DNA of 64,000 nt from Diphasiastrum complanatum (GCA_029204225.1 CM055095.1:45958575-46022574), one strand, 5' to 3'; shown: positions 14,143-26,400, counted from the first letter of the stretch. A program made the numbers and translations. The notes: a model not told the origin generated them from the sequence alone.

Positions 14143-14172
14143 ACTAGTGAAGTGTGCCTGTCGATGGCAGGC
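14143..14172 (-). mobile_element. Helitron-like 3' terminus
   Basis: On the minus strand a hairpin (GCCTG, 7-nt loop, CAGGC) is followed by 8 nt and CTAGT inside a TA-rich target. This is the arrangement of Helitron 3' ends (hairpin then CTRR, inserted at A/T). Two further copies with the same layout lie at 44665 and 46538. The body would extend to higher coordinates. No Rep/helicase gene is visible. Confidence 0.45.
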
Positions 14173-14227
14173 GGTCGATGGGGTGTGTATGTGTGTGTGC
14201 GTGACGTAGAGAGAGAGAGAGAGACTT

Positions 14228-14515
14228 CCCTATGCCCCCTCCCTTACGTGCCTCCCTATGCGCCTGCCCTTTTGCCTGCCATGCGCACCCTCCCCTGTGC
14301 CCTCCCTACACTCTCCCGTCACGCCCTCCCCGCGCACTCTCCCTATGCCCTCCCTGCGCGCCCTCCCTTGCGCAACTCCGTACGCCCTTCTCGCGCACCA
14401 GCCCTTTCGCCCGCCATGCGCGCCCTCCCTACGTCTCCCCTCCCTACACCCTCCCGACACGCCCTCCCCGAGCCCTCCTAACGCGGACTCTCCTAGTGCC
14501 TTCCCTTGCACCCTC

Positions 14516-14518
<3 letters not shown>
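14228..14518. repeat. C-rich degenerate GCCCTCCC-type array
   Basis: Recurrent CGCCCTCCC / TGCCCTCCCT words of about 12-24 bp, strongly pyrimidine-rich on the + strand. It creates overlapping proline-rich open frames that are not genes. Confidence 0.7.

Positions 14519-14582
<64 letters not shown>
14519..14582. repeat. (GA)n microsatellite
   Basis: About 32 uninterrupted GA units. Confidence 0.95.
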
Positions 14583-14584
<2 letters not shown>

Positions 14585-14597
14585 TTTTTTTAACGTT

Positions 14598-14663
14598 GGT
14601 AGGTAGGTGGTGTGACACAGGGTAGGTAGGTAGTGTGACACAGGTTAGGTAGGTAGTGTGACA
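14598..14663. repeat. Three-copy 22-bp tandem repeat
   Basis: Three near-identical units of GGTAGGTAGGTAGTGTGACACA. Confidence 0.9.
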
Positions 14664-16586
14664 TTTATGGGATCATTCTCTCTCTAAAATAGTTTTAATA
14701 TATAGAATAGATGAGCTTTTGCTTTTGCTTTTTGGGCATTATAGAATGCATGTCCCGTTCCTTTTCTACGTTTTGCTTTTTGGGCCTTATCTATCGTGCA
14801 TTGTTTGCATGCACCCTTGGCACAAATTTTTGAATGCCAGCTAATGCATGTTACTTGGGCCCGCAAGAAACGTTGCAGCCCTTAAAGTTTAGACAACCAC
14901 CAAAGAATATCACTTAACGTTGACTTTTTGTAAAACTCCATTGACCGACATCAACACATAGTATTGCCTTTGCAAGGCAAGGCCAATAAGTAAATCTCAT
15001 TATGGAAGAGCCAAACAAGCACCTTGCTCTCAGGTAGAGAGAGAAACCAACCAAACTCTCGGGTAGAGAGAGAGTACACGCAAAGTTTGCAAGACAAAAA
15101 CTTGATTAACTCTCAAAATTCATATGCGCAAAAGAGCTATAATCATGTATAGTGGTAGCTTGAGTTCCTACACTAATTTGCACAAGGAGAGCCTTGAACT
15201 ATGATTGGGCCACTCTTTTGGACCTATAGATGATTGGAGTACAATGACACGTGCTCCATGCACAAGTACATTTTCTTTTCTATTTTTGGTTTAGTAAAAT
15301 AAGTATTGTAGCAGTTGCAAGTTTTTAATAAGGGACTTCAAGAATTGAGTCGTGCTCAATACTAGCTACCATGACTTTATTATTCTAATAGTAAATTGAT
15401 TGAGGGACACGCAAAGATGTCAAAACATTTGATCTTATGAATTATAATGAAAATTCATGCTATAATGCTACAAGAGTCTTTGCCTTTAAATATTCTTGAC
15501 ATTTGATGTTCTTTATGCTCTTTGAAATAAAATTGAACCCATGGTCATCATAGAATCCATTCAATCTAATTCGATCACTTACATAAATGTGTGAGAAAGA
15601 TGTCGTAAAGGTTATTGTTGAAATTACTTATTAATATAAAATATTTGAAGCTATAAAGTGAACAACTAACCCATTCGTATCTTGCATAAATAATGTGGAT
15701 ATGTTCAAAAAATAGAATCATAAAATCTATCATGCGATTTGTTGCCTTGTCTTGTTATTATATTTAGTCTCAAAATTACTTCCTATATTCAAGTCATGCA
15801 TATGATCTCATGGAATTTGTTGAAAGTATTATGTATTTGAAACTAGGGTAGCTTGAGAGTAGACTAATTTTTATGGAACATAAAGCTAGTCATGGTTGTC
15901 ATTGTAGCATGAAATTAATATAAAAAAGACTATGATCATATGATTTATTATAAGTGCAGACAAATCGATGAGAACTTAAGCAAGACAAGTGGTGGAAAAA
16001 TATTTTTGGCAGTATGGAGAATACATTGAAGAGCCTGTGATTGCAAAGGTATATCTACTTCCAAATTTCAAAAAGAAATTGTTATTACGTAATAATAATA
16101 GTTATCAGAAATGTTACACATTATATGGGAAAGGACATATGCTTGTGTGATTTTCAATCTTGCGAAAAAATACATCAATGCCAAAGTTTTGCATAATTGA
16201 TAATTTTATCAATATAATAAGAGACATCGATTTTGATAATTTTGACATAAGATAATGATCTAGTTGATGATGATATTCCTGATGTCACTGTTCACTACAC
16301 AGTTATGTAGAAGTTATGCATCTTCCACACATCACATGGATCTTAATCACTCTACCACATATTGCGTGGATCCTACCATAGACTCTGTCCATCCACAACA
16401 CCTTTACTTGTATTGTGATATTAAAGACTTTATCTTGTCCAAGCATAAAAAATGGGCATTCAACACTTCCATGGAGCAAAACGATAATCCAAAAAGTTCT
16501 TCAATAGATGTGGTCAGCTAGATATTGGCGGAAGTGCCCAAAAAAATGGAGAGGTAAAAATGTTGATGAGGATATTGGAGATGTCG
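14664..16586. other. No recognisable feature
   Basis: AT-rich DNA. Open frames such as 16264-16521 show no domain I can name. Confidence 0.45.
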
Positions 16587-16740
16587 CAATCTCTTTCCAT
16601 ATTGACATGCTATCTATGACTAAGAATGAGGTTGAGTCAATCAACCCATCCACCTTTGATCATCTCCAATCTCTTTCCATATTGACATGCTATCTATGAC
16701 TAAGAATGAGGTTGAGTCAATCAAACCATCCACCTTTGAT
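16587..16740. repeat. 80-bp tandem duplication
   Basis: The segment starting CAATCTCTTTCCATATTGAC at 16587 is repeated almost exactly at 16667, with one substitution near the end (AACCCATCC/AAACCATCC). The near-identity implies a recent event. Confidence 0.9.
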
Positions 16741-17159
16741 TCCGTTGTGTAGAATTTTTCAAAACATCGCTATTTGCACTTTAGAAAGTGAGAGACTAAG
16801 ACTTAAAAAGATATATAAAAATGAGGGTTATATTATGGAAAAGGGTGATTTTATCCTTTCCGATTTATTTGAAAATATAAAGTGAAAAACATTGATGTAC
16901 ATCACTATCAATCCATGAAGCAAAATAGTTGTGGAAGGGAGTCCAAGCATATGTGTCCACTATAAGACAACACATTGTACATTCGATTCTAATGTGAAGA
17001 ATGCAAAATAGTTGTGGAAGGGAGTCCAAGCATAATGATTAGGACTACAAATCTCACGTGAAAGATAAGTACAAGTGAACTAGATAAGTTAATGCATTGT
17101 TCATGTTGCCCTAATGGTCAAATGTAAAGTGATTATTGACTTCTACCACTCTTCCTCAA

Positions 17160-17600
17160 TGATCAACTTACAGTTTACTATATACAAAACTTGTCAGATT
17201 CATGTCTTTTTAGAGATTTAGTAGAAGTGTCATCAACTTGATTTTTCAACTTACAAAAACCAAAATCAATGGCATGTTTATGAATCTTCTCTGGAACAAG
17301 TGGTATTGTACCTATATGTTTCATTTGAGCATGCATTACTACATTAGTGATTACGCAAATGCAACTTTGGTTGTCGCATGAAATTATTTGAGCACTCACA
17401 TGTGGTTGACCTACATCTATGGTTAAACAATCTAGTCTCCTATGTAGCATTGCTAAGAGCATGATACTCAGCTTCTATGGATGATAAAGCAACCATAGGC
17501 CACTTTTGATTACTACATGCAATGGATGTAGTGCCTAAGCTAAATGTATATCATGTAGTGAATCTCTTTTCATAAATGTTATATGCCCAATCTAAATCAA
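17160..17600 (-). pseudogene. Ty1-copia RNase H fragment
   Basis: The minus strand reads NQKWPMVALSSIEAEYHAL (about 17520-17463). In a shifted frame it reads DVGQP..ISCDNQSCI..HAQMKHI and then QVDDTSTKSL (17462-17178). These are the C-terminal landmarks of copia RNase H: the SS-x-EAEY acidic motif, the CDNQS strand, the H-x-R/Q-x-KHI block and the final VADI-F-TKSL-like segment. At least one frameshift and the absence of the remaining pol mark it as a relic. Confidence 0.8.
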
Positions 17601-18940
17601 TATATCAATACATCCATTTTTTTTTTTTTTTGTAATTTAAGATTTGCAATTTCTTTGTCATATATTAGAATCCTTTTTGAAGCTTTCTAATGAATTTCTA
17701 TAAGGATATTGTTGGAAGAAGGAAAGAAGGCTTGATCAATCAATATGCCTTCAGGTGCTCATTGTAATCAGTAAATATATTTATGCTAAAATCATCAATT
17801 AAAGTAATAGATTAGTATAAAGCTCCAATGGACCTTGTTTGCATAAGTCTGCAAACACTAGCATGGACAATCTCCAAGATATGTTGTAATTTACTAGCGC
17901 TACTTTTTGGAAATCTCTTCCTATGTTGTTTCCCCATACTTGTTCAAGAGTTGTGAACTCTGGATATTGAGATGACCGAATGGTTTTTTTTTTTTTTTTT
18001 TTGCATACATGATTAAGCAACTAGTGATTGTTATATACAGTATAAATACAACCTGGCAACGCCATTTACAGAGCTAAGCTCCTTAGATGTCACTACATAG
18101 TGGTCTGGACTATGAGCTCTGGCACAATGTTGGTCTTTGAGACCAGGGCCTAAAGAATCAACCTCTGATCGTCCACAAAAGTTGCAACCATCAATACCCA
18201 ACGATATCGCTAAAGTCGCCAATGGACTATGGGAGGTAGTAGAATCTAGAACCTTTTTTTTGCTATCAAGATTCCAAATAGTTGACCAGGTTAACCTTCA
18301 GGAAGATCAATTGAATGCCGAACACAATTCAATAGTCTATTTAGGAACCCGAAAATGAAGTGCCCAAAATATAGAAAAACAAAGCTGGTGCAAATAAGTT
18401 TCTTGTGGAATTAGGAATTGAGATACGTATTTCAAAATTGATGTGAAATCGAGTTAGAAACTCCAAATTCAAGTTTTAGTTGACAATCTGAGTTATGACT
18501 TGCGAAGAAAAAAGTCAATGCTCTTTTGAGTTAAAAGAAAAATGCACATTGTCCAGGCCTGGCCCCTGCCCTTTTTCTTGGCAGTTTCAGAGGCTGTTCA
18601 GTGATTTTCTCATGTGGTTGGTTGTTGCTTTCATGTAACTGGTTACTATACTCAAGAGGTGTTCACTTATGATAGCACTGGTTTTTGTGAGTCATACTTT
18701 TCTTATGGCACATATTAATCTGATTGGGAAGGAGGTACATTGTCTAAGCTTGTTTGTGTGTTTTTTTGTCTCGAGTCAGTCAATATCATGACATCAATTG
18801 TTTGACTTGTACTTCACCATTCGAATCAGGAAATTGAACATTGTCTAACACATTCAAAGTTACAGGAAATCCCAGGTTCGTCATGGACAGTGTCGAGTTC
18901 AACGATTGCCTTGCTGCCATTTTTTCTTGCTGCATCGCCG
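17601..18940. other. No recognisable feature
   Basis: No clear domain. Poly(T) runs at about 17619 and 17985 interrupt short frames on the minus strand. Confidence 0.4.
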
Positions 18941-18959
18941 TGGCATATGCATCCATTTC

Positions 18960-19765
18960 TAGCAATCACAATTCCAAATGCAGATAGAAGAGACCATTAT
19001 TTGGGGAGTAGACAATAGCATGCAATGCCCACTAGAAACATCTGACTCCAAGGATAAAGACATGTATGTGGAGGCTTATTTGCATGAGGAAGAAATCAAT
19101 GATCGCCAACTTCTAGCTCTTGTTACTGCATTGTCATATGACTGCAACAGAAACCGTCTATGCCATGGCAAGCAGACAACTCTTGGAATATGATGATTTG
19201 AAGCACGAGTAAGAATACCAAAAGAGCTATTTCTATTAGTTTGTGACATGCTGCTACATTCGAATTTGACACAAAAGCCCATTTCCTTGTCCTTGCAAAG
19301 TTCGGTCAATGACCTGAGGCTGTTGAGAAATTCTTTGTTGTACTCCATGGCTGAGAGGGGAGAAATATTGAATGGGCCTATGATCAATCATGAAGGAATT
19401 TCGGTTAGAGAATACATTGTTGCAGATGGGGGATACATCTCTCTACCTTGGCTGGTGATTCCATACCAGCTCCAAAAACCGAAAAAAAAAGAAAGATTTT
19501 AATTTTATTCATTCTTCTATGAGCATTGTTGTGGAAAGGGCATTCAGAAGACTCAAACAAACTTGGCCATATTTACAATCCCGTAAGGAGACCAAATGTT
19601 TGCTTCTTGCCCAAGGTCATTGCTGCGTGCTGTATTCTACATAACAAATGCTTGGATTTTGGCGTAGATGTCACAGATGCACCCCAAATCAATGTTGCAG
19701 CTGCGGACTTCCAAGCAGGAGAATCTACCTGGGATGCTTTAATGAATGACTTGCTACCCGGGTGA
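18960..19765 (+). pseudogene. PIF/Harbinger transposase relic (DDE_Tnp_4)
   Basis: From 19290 the frame reads SVNDLRLLR, then GISVREYIVADGGYISLPWL-VIPY: the second catalytic aspartate region of PIF/Harbinger transposases (D-x-GY, LPWL-PY). A shift in an A-run near 19485 moves the frame. HSSMSIVVERAFRRLKQTW follows (the third acidic residue in VERAF-RLK). A second shift near 19580 leads to RRPNV..LPKVIAACCILHNKCLDFG, the conserved C-terminal block. The N-terminal part (18978-19193, EEEINDRQLLALV) may be the start of the same protein, but the first catalytic D is not identified. Two frameshifts and a stop make it inactive. Confidence 0.82.
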
Positions 19766-20846
19766 CTACGCCACTCATGTTTGATGTGCGCAACATGTGA
19801 TTGAATGGAATGCAAACATACCGCAATAAAGTTGATGTTGTTTTGGATCACCATATGTTATTGACAACAATTATGAAATATGTGAACTCTTAACTGAATG
19901 CTGATATAGTGTTGAAGTTCGCAGAACTTTGCAATACTTGTAGGCCGATGACATCCTGGAGTGAAAGGTCCCAAAAATCTGGTTGGTCACTGGGAAATAT
20001 TACACATGAGCTAGTTTTACATTGTCATATGGCATGTTGGTTCCTGTCAACAATTGGTTTCAGAGAACTGCCAGAACCCTACACTAGTACAAAAGGACTT
20101 AGTGGGATCAACCTACGTTGTATGGATTGATGTACCCATAGCAGTTACAACATTCCAATCGTACAAGACTTGGAAACCCTAAACCAAAATGAAGGACCAT
20201 AATGCATATGAAACCATGCTGAATCTAGTGCAACTCCCGAAGATGAGAAAACCACAATCTGACATACTTTTCACTTAGACAGAAAGAAAAGTGCTCCTCT
20301 TCAAATCATTTGCTTGATTATGTTTTAGGCCCTTCTCGTGAAGCAGAATAGGCAACATACAAAATAGCAGGCTTTGCAGTATACTCAAACCACTATTAGC
20401 ATGAAAACTCATTCCTTTGTTTGTCGTCAATTTATTATACCAGATTCTTGTTTTTTATAATTAAGGAGCAATTTCCAGAAAACACTCTCACATGTCTACT
20501 GGTTATTTGCAGCAAATCGTCCCCAATTTTGCTTAAGAAACCTTACATGGGAACAAAATCTATCCTTTAGAAAAACTACATGTTGCAACAAAAAGTATCA
20601 GAACTCTCTAGGAAGCTGCACCAATGAACCTACTTGACCTATAACCTCATTTTGTCCAAACTTCAGGTCGAAGAGAGCAGACCATTCATAAAGGAGGTCC
20701 ATGCAAGGAGCACTGTGCACATGAAAAAATTGTATACAAGTAATGTTCCTCTGTCTTTTCATTAAATGGGCTCAATTACCAGCATGTTAGCCCAAATTTC
20801 AAGCTGACCATAGCAATGACAAAAGCCTTGGATCATCAAAGAAACC
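19766..20846. other. No recognisable feature
   Basis: Nothing identified downstream of the Harbinger relic. Its terminal repeats were not found. Confidence 0.4.
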
Positions 20847-20929
20847 CAAGGAAGTTGGCTCAATTGGTTAGCTTGACATCCAAAGTTTCTTTGGTCTCAA
20901 GTTTGAGCCTTCCCTTGGAAACCAAGAAG
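20847..20929 (+). mobile_element. 83-bp tRNA-like retroposed insert with 13-bp TSD
   Basis: The 13-mer CATCAAAGAAACC flanks the insert exactly (20834-20846 and 20930-20942). Inside are a box A-like D-arm (TTGGCTCAATTGGTTAGC, 20854 on) and a box B-like segment (GGTCTCAAGTTTGAGCC, 20892-20908), with GGAAG/CTTCC able to pair as an acceptor stem. The anticodon and T arms do not fold as a standard tRNA, so it is not a functional tRNA gene. Retroposition of a tRNA or of a short tRNA-derived SINE is the simplest reading. Confidence 0.62.
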
Positions 20930-22334
20930 CATCAAAGAAACCACACATTCTACATGCAAGTGAAATGTAGAAGATATAGACATAAGATGCATTCACATTG
21001 TCGCAGACTAAACCAGTAAATGGACATTATATACGGCCACAAGAACACTCATGCCTAAAAGAACAAAGATTGTTGACTCAAGATAAGATCCTCAAAAATG
21101 TCCTCAACTCTAGAAAGAAGAATTACTGAATGTATCATAACAGAGCTAACTACTTTTGTGCACTGCAGGAGGACAGTTTTGAAAGGAGATTTGCTCTAAG
21201 AAGCATATTACTGTAGACCCCTCAGTGCATCTGAAATTTATTGTCTGTTATTGCATTGGAAGTAAGATTGTAGCCATTGTTCCATTTATGCTAGAACGCA
21301 AGACTGAAGTATCTATTTGTACTAAGGAAGACCTACAGACCGCTGTTTTTTGTGAGGGCTTTGAATTAAGAAATTGCCTGTGTAGAGTGGAGCGAGTCAT
21401 GTTAGTGAACTTACCACAAGAGATGGATTCTGTCAAGTTTTCATGCAATGACTTGAGAGCTATCATGGTGCCTTTGCCTTGTGTGGTCATAAAAATGCAC
21501 CTGCATAGAAGTACACATTGATTTGCAGGAGAATGTCAGGGAGTTGGCATTGAGTATCTCCAAGAAGAAATAAGCGTTGCACTGCTGATAGTAGCAAGGT
21601 GCGTTGGTAGGTTGCTCATACCGAGAAATAGGTTGATCATCACCCACAAGACCAACCCCATGACAGACTTCAGGATGCACAAAAAGATTCAAAGGGAAGA
21701 AGGGGAATAGTAGGAGGGTTGGGGTGAATTTGTGACTGAAATCACTGATCAGATGATTAGCTAGTACAAAAACCACAATTGATAAAAGTTGTAGGCTGTT
21801 TTCTAGTCATGAAACACTTGGTTTGTTGAATTGAGCTTGTTCTTGGCAGATGGAATCTCTCTCTGTGATAGATCCTGTTGATCAACAATCCATGGGGATG
21901 TCATGAGCGGAATCTACTGACTGAGATGGATGGGTGTTTTTGGCCCATGGGGCCTTGCTCTAAAGCAAGCTTCAACCTTTTTAACATGAAACTATATACT
22001 TGTCTTTCAAAACACAAGGCGACAAATAAAAAGGACCAATGTCATGTCAAGATTCAAATGGGTCAATTAGATTGTGGCCTTTCACTTAACACTTACCAAC
22101 CAAATGTGAAAGGAGGCCGGTCGATTCCCGTCAACGTAATGGATACCCGATGCTGATTCCGCCCAATTTGAGACAAATTAAAAAGCGTTATATGTCGTTG
22201 CCTGTCCCTGCTTCCATCGCGGCCTCTCCCCGCTTCCATCATGCCAGCCACCCTACCCATTCTGCTTGCTCCACAGTTCCATCTCGCCAGCGCCTGCCCA
22301 TTCTGTTACCTTTGACCTTCCGTTGACTGCGGAC
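20930..22334. other. No recognisable feature
   Basis: Open frames at 21225-21521 and 21878-22156 show no known domain. No repeat structure was noticed. Confidence 0.4.
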
Positions 22335-22346
22335 TGCCACGTGGCA
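22335..22346. promoter_or_regulatory. Perfect G-box palindrome TGCCACGTGGCA
   Basis: A 12-bp palindrome with the CACGTG core bound by plant bZIP and bHLH factors. It lies about 0.75-0.87 kb upstream of the YidD-family gene start, in the right orientation-independent position for a promoter element. Its use is inferred only. Confidence 0.45.
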
Positions 22347-22438
22347 TTTTTGGATTGGATAACATAAATCTAAGTGCTCATTACAGTTCATAAAGGTCTT
22401 GTGAAAAAAAGCCCAAGGTACCCATTACGCAATGGAAT

Positions 22439-22510
22439 GGGCCGGGCAGAGGCCATTTTGCCCGGTAGGGATTTTCAAAATTTTTAAGCAAAATGGCCTC
22501 TGCCCGGCCC
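22439..22510. repeat. Perfect 23-bp inverted repeat (GC-rich hairpin)
   Basis: Arms 22439-22461 (GGGCCGGGCAGAGGCC, then ATTTTGC) and 22488-22510 are exact reverse complements separated by 26 nt. It is one of the most stable hairpins in the window and lies upstream of the YidD-family gene. Confidence 0.95.
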
Positions 22511-22689
22511 GTTTCATAATACTTAATTGCCAAGATTTTAAAAACGTGTGGCAAGTCAAAGGGCCAAGCAAAGGTACTTGCCGCTAGTGTGAAACCACCC
22601 TTAACAACTTGAAGATGTTAATATTGTACCTATTAATCACAAATTGTGGTTCATCAATCCACAATCATATTGCACATTGGCAATAGGGT

Positions 22690-23042
22690 TGATATTTTAG
22701 AGTTAGGGTTTTGGGAGATGAAACTAGGTTAAGAGAGAAAGAGAGAGAAAAATGTGGGCAATGATAGAAAAAAAGAGTTTTGTATATCCTCATTGGTTCA
22801 CGTTTGCCCTAAACCTTATTTGAACTGCATTTGAAATGGTTGAAAATGACATGTGCATTTAAAATTTTTTAGAGAGAGAACGTATGACCTTAGAAATTCC
22901 TAAAAATAGAGAGGGAGAAAGGTGTAATAGGGCAAGAGAGAGAAGGAGAGGCGTGCGTATTATTGAGAGAGAGAAAGCACTGTTTATTTATTTTTTAGGG
23001 TTTTTTAAAAGTTTCACGTGAAAAATAGCAATAATGTGAGTT

Positions 23043-23094
<52 letters not shown>
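22690..23094 (+). promoter_or_regulatory. Probable promoter/5' leader of the YidD-family gene
   Basis: Contains scattered GAGAGA clusters, a TATTTATTTTTTA AT-rich box (about 22985), the palindrome TTTCACGTGAAA (23012-23023) and a (GA)25 tract (23044-23093) ending directly at the first ATG (23095). GA-rich 5' leaders are common in plant genes. The transcription start cannot be placed from sequence alone. Confidence 0.4.
23044..23093. repeat. (GA)n tract abutting a start codon
   Basis: About 25 AG units end one base before an ATG (23095). Confidence 0.95.
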
Positions 23095-23097
<3 letters not shown>

Positions 23098-23204
23098 GCG
23101 TTGTGTTCCCCTCTTCTTGTCCCTTGCTCATTCTCACTTAGCAGTGCGAGAGTGCAGCCACGGCGTCATCATCTCTCCCTTAACCACTCTTTTGCACTTC
23201 ACCA

Positions 23205-23400
23205 ATGCCATCCCCTTCTTCACATATCTTCCTTGTCTCGGAGCCTTTCCTTGGAAGCGCGGACTCCCCAAACATGGAAACGATCAAGCACAAACATGGA
23301 AGCAGCGGAAGAAGCAAGAGAGTCTTTAAACAAACCAAGCTGCCTCTTCATCTCAAGCAGCAGGTGCTTCCCTGTAAAAATACTCTCCCTGTTCTCGCTG
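23205..23400 (+). CDS. YidD-family gene, proposed exon 1 (leader peptide)
   Basis: The frame starting at ATG 23205 and ending at donor CTCGCTG|GTAAAT leaves one base, which exactly matches the GT that opens exon 2. The alternative frame from ATG 23095 (MALCSPLLVPCSFSLSS.., Ser- and Arg-rich, more transit-peptide-like) has no donor with the needed phase before its stop. Either the 23095 frame is an upstream frame, or an unseen small exon lies in 23401-24188. Confidence 0.5.
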
Positions 23401-26400
23401 GTAAATGCGATAAAGGTTAGGGTTGGCGGGATTTTGTTTTTTCTTTCTTTGAGCTTGAGCTCTGGTCACGAAGTATAATCGTAATTGAAATATGAGCGTT
23501 AGTGTGAATGGATTGAGGGCTTGTGTGCCAGACGCAACATCCAATTTCATTATCTTCCGCATCTCGTAATCGGACGGTCGAGTTTTAAGCCCGACACCTG
23601 GATTTCTCCAGATATTGCAACATGTTTATCACCGACCATTGAAAATTTTCCAAGTAACAGTATTCTGCACATGGTCAGCGTCGTCAAATCTTTCCCTTAG
23701 ACCCTAAACCCTAAATTTTTGCATTGTGTTTGTTTGAAGAATGCCAGATTTTGGCTTTCAGGAGGGATCATCACTGAAGACCTAGCTTTTTGTGCAGAGA
23801 CTCTTTGATTTGGCATTTTCACGATTCAGGGATTAGACAGCAGCATCAAATGTGTAGCTGCTCAATAAACAATATAACTCAGTCAGAAAAGCAAGGTAAA
23901 TCTTGCAAACATATGGAATTTGAAGCTTTTTGAAAGAGGATGAATGTGAATCTTTCAAAGCTTTAATCCAATTGGATTACCTCTTGAAGCAGGCAAGTAT
24001 GCATGAACATTAGCTTGTTAATACTCAATTATGAACGAATTCATCTTAGGGTTTAGGAATTCTAGTGGGTGCATTAATGGTTTTATTTCCTCCTAGTCTA
24101 CTTTTTTAGTTTTAGCTGCACTTTTAAAAGCAATTCAAAATATAACCAAAGGTTTTGGGCTAACATGGTTATTTTGGGGTGTTTATAGGTGCAAGGAAAA
24201 AGGAGGACATTGGAGTGGTTGCTGCCATCGCCTTGTTGAAATTCTACAAAAGTGGGTTTAAAAGTTTAGGCAATCTTTGTACGAAATAGTCTTTTTAACC
24301 TGAGTGAAGTTGTTCTGGCTTGCATCTGCTAACCTCTACAAAATTTCTTCTAAAAGCAAAGTTGGCCTTTTCAAATCTAGTCTAGTGAGAATGAGGCTCT
24401 TCCCCAACATAGGTTGCTCTTTAACTATCTTTCTAGTCTCTGGGTCACACGACCTAAAGCAAGTTGATCAGGCGCTTGGCCCAGACCTCTAACTTGACCA
24501 ATAAGGTATAGAGATTGCTAACGACCATCCTTGTTCCTAATTATGGCTTGGTAGTGATTATTGGACCATCTTAGCTACATGCAAAGTAGTTTTGTACACG
24601 GTTTTGATACCCTAGGGTTGTCAACATGACGATCAACCATGGGCACAGTGAGAGGGTCACTCTTTTGAACCCTTTTTTTGTCATTATGCACAAACTTAGC
24701 CAATTTTGCATTTTGTTCACATATGCATGAAGCATCTATATTATAATCTAATTGACCTTGCCCATTTGATTGTGGGAAGTCATTACCATCAACTCAAGGA
24801 AATTCCCATGAACACTTTTTTGTCATCATGCACAAACTCGAGGAGTTTACATTTTGACATATGCATGAAGTGTATATTGCAAAATCTAAGTAACCCTCTC
24901 GATGTGCCCGACAGAGTGTGGATGCTTTTCACTGCTTACTTGTAAGTTGTTACCATGTTTTGGCTTCCTAAATATGTATTAGTGACCCATTCTTGAGATT
25001 TCCTCCTAAGAAATGGACTTCAAAAGTCCATGCAATCAAATGAGTTTGGTTCAAACAACTTAGCTTTTCATAGAGTGGCCGCTTTTGTTTTGTTGCAATT
25101 ATGGGGCTATATTGGTCAATCAATTCACTATTGCCTGTTCATGTTTCATTAAATCGTGACATTGATTTCAATAGGTAAGAATCGGCCAATTGCTTATTGT
25201 TGAGCCCGTTTGGGTCATTTTAGTGTTCTCTTTGTGTGTGCTATGGAAGCAATTGCGATAGCAAGGTGCCTAATGAACGGTTTGAATGCGGAAATGGAAG
25301 GAGAGGCGGGACAGAAAAAGAAAGAAAGAAAGCTTCATTGATGTCTTTTAGGTATTACATGGTACATAAGACTAAAAAGTACATTTCAGGGTGTTTCATT
25401 TCATAGAGTGCTTACAGTGTCTCCAAAATGAACTAACCAATTAACTATAACAAAGATAGACAAAATGTGTAAAAGACATTCCATATTGAAAGATCAAGAT
25501 CAAGATGACTACAATGAGCCTAGCTAGCAAATGGAATATAGTGAGATTAGAAATAGATCCATGAGGATGAAGGACGACGTAATCTTGACTGAAGTGGAAG
25601 TGGTTGTCAATGATGTAATACATCTGGATGATTGTCGTTGAGCTCCTAGACGTGGTAGACATAGAGTGGGCGGGGATAGATAGAATGCAATTACGTCTTT
25701 GTAAACCCCATGGAACACATTTGGCATATCCTATCCAGCGAAGCTTGGAAGGGGACCATTCCTACCAAGACATGGATGGAAGGTCTCATAAGCCAAGTGA
25801 GCATTTGGCAGATGAGGGCGTCTCCTCTCACACAGATTGTTTGGGGGAGGAGTACACCTTGCCAAGCGAGTGCAACGGTAAAGCAGCCGAACAAAACTAC
25901 TCGACTAGACTTGGGGTTGGGAACCTATGAGCGGTAACGCTCACGTACGGTTCTCTGTTTTGGGCAGCGGACGGAGATGGCTGCTTGCTCCTACTCTTGC
26001 ACTGCAAGGGAATGATACTAAGAAGATGATACCCTTCGCATTAGTTAACCTCGCCTTTAGAGGCGAATGAATGAGGAGCCTCTAGACAATTTCCGTGGCG
26101 GCTTCGGTGACCTTTCCGTGTTGTCAACCTTTGGCTTATTTATTATCCGACCAATTTTGCTTTTGGTTGCCAACCTATTTGGCTCGTAGCCGCCGGTGCT
26201 TTCCGACTTAGTTACGGCTTCGCTTTATACCCAAACTTATTAGGCTTGTATGTAGGCGGTAAAGGAGTTACTTGTAAATACTTTAATAGCTACAAAAAAA
26301 TAGCTACAAAAAGAGGAGGTTGTAGGAATGTAGGGAGGAGTATCCTTTTGCGGATTTTCATGAAATCATTTACCTCAACCTGTATTTAGTTAGATAAAAG

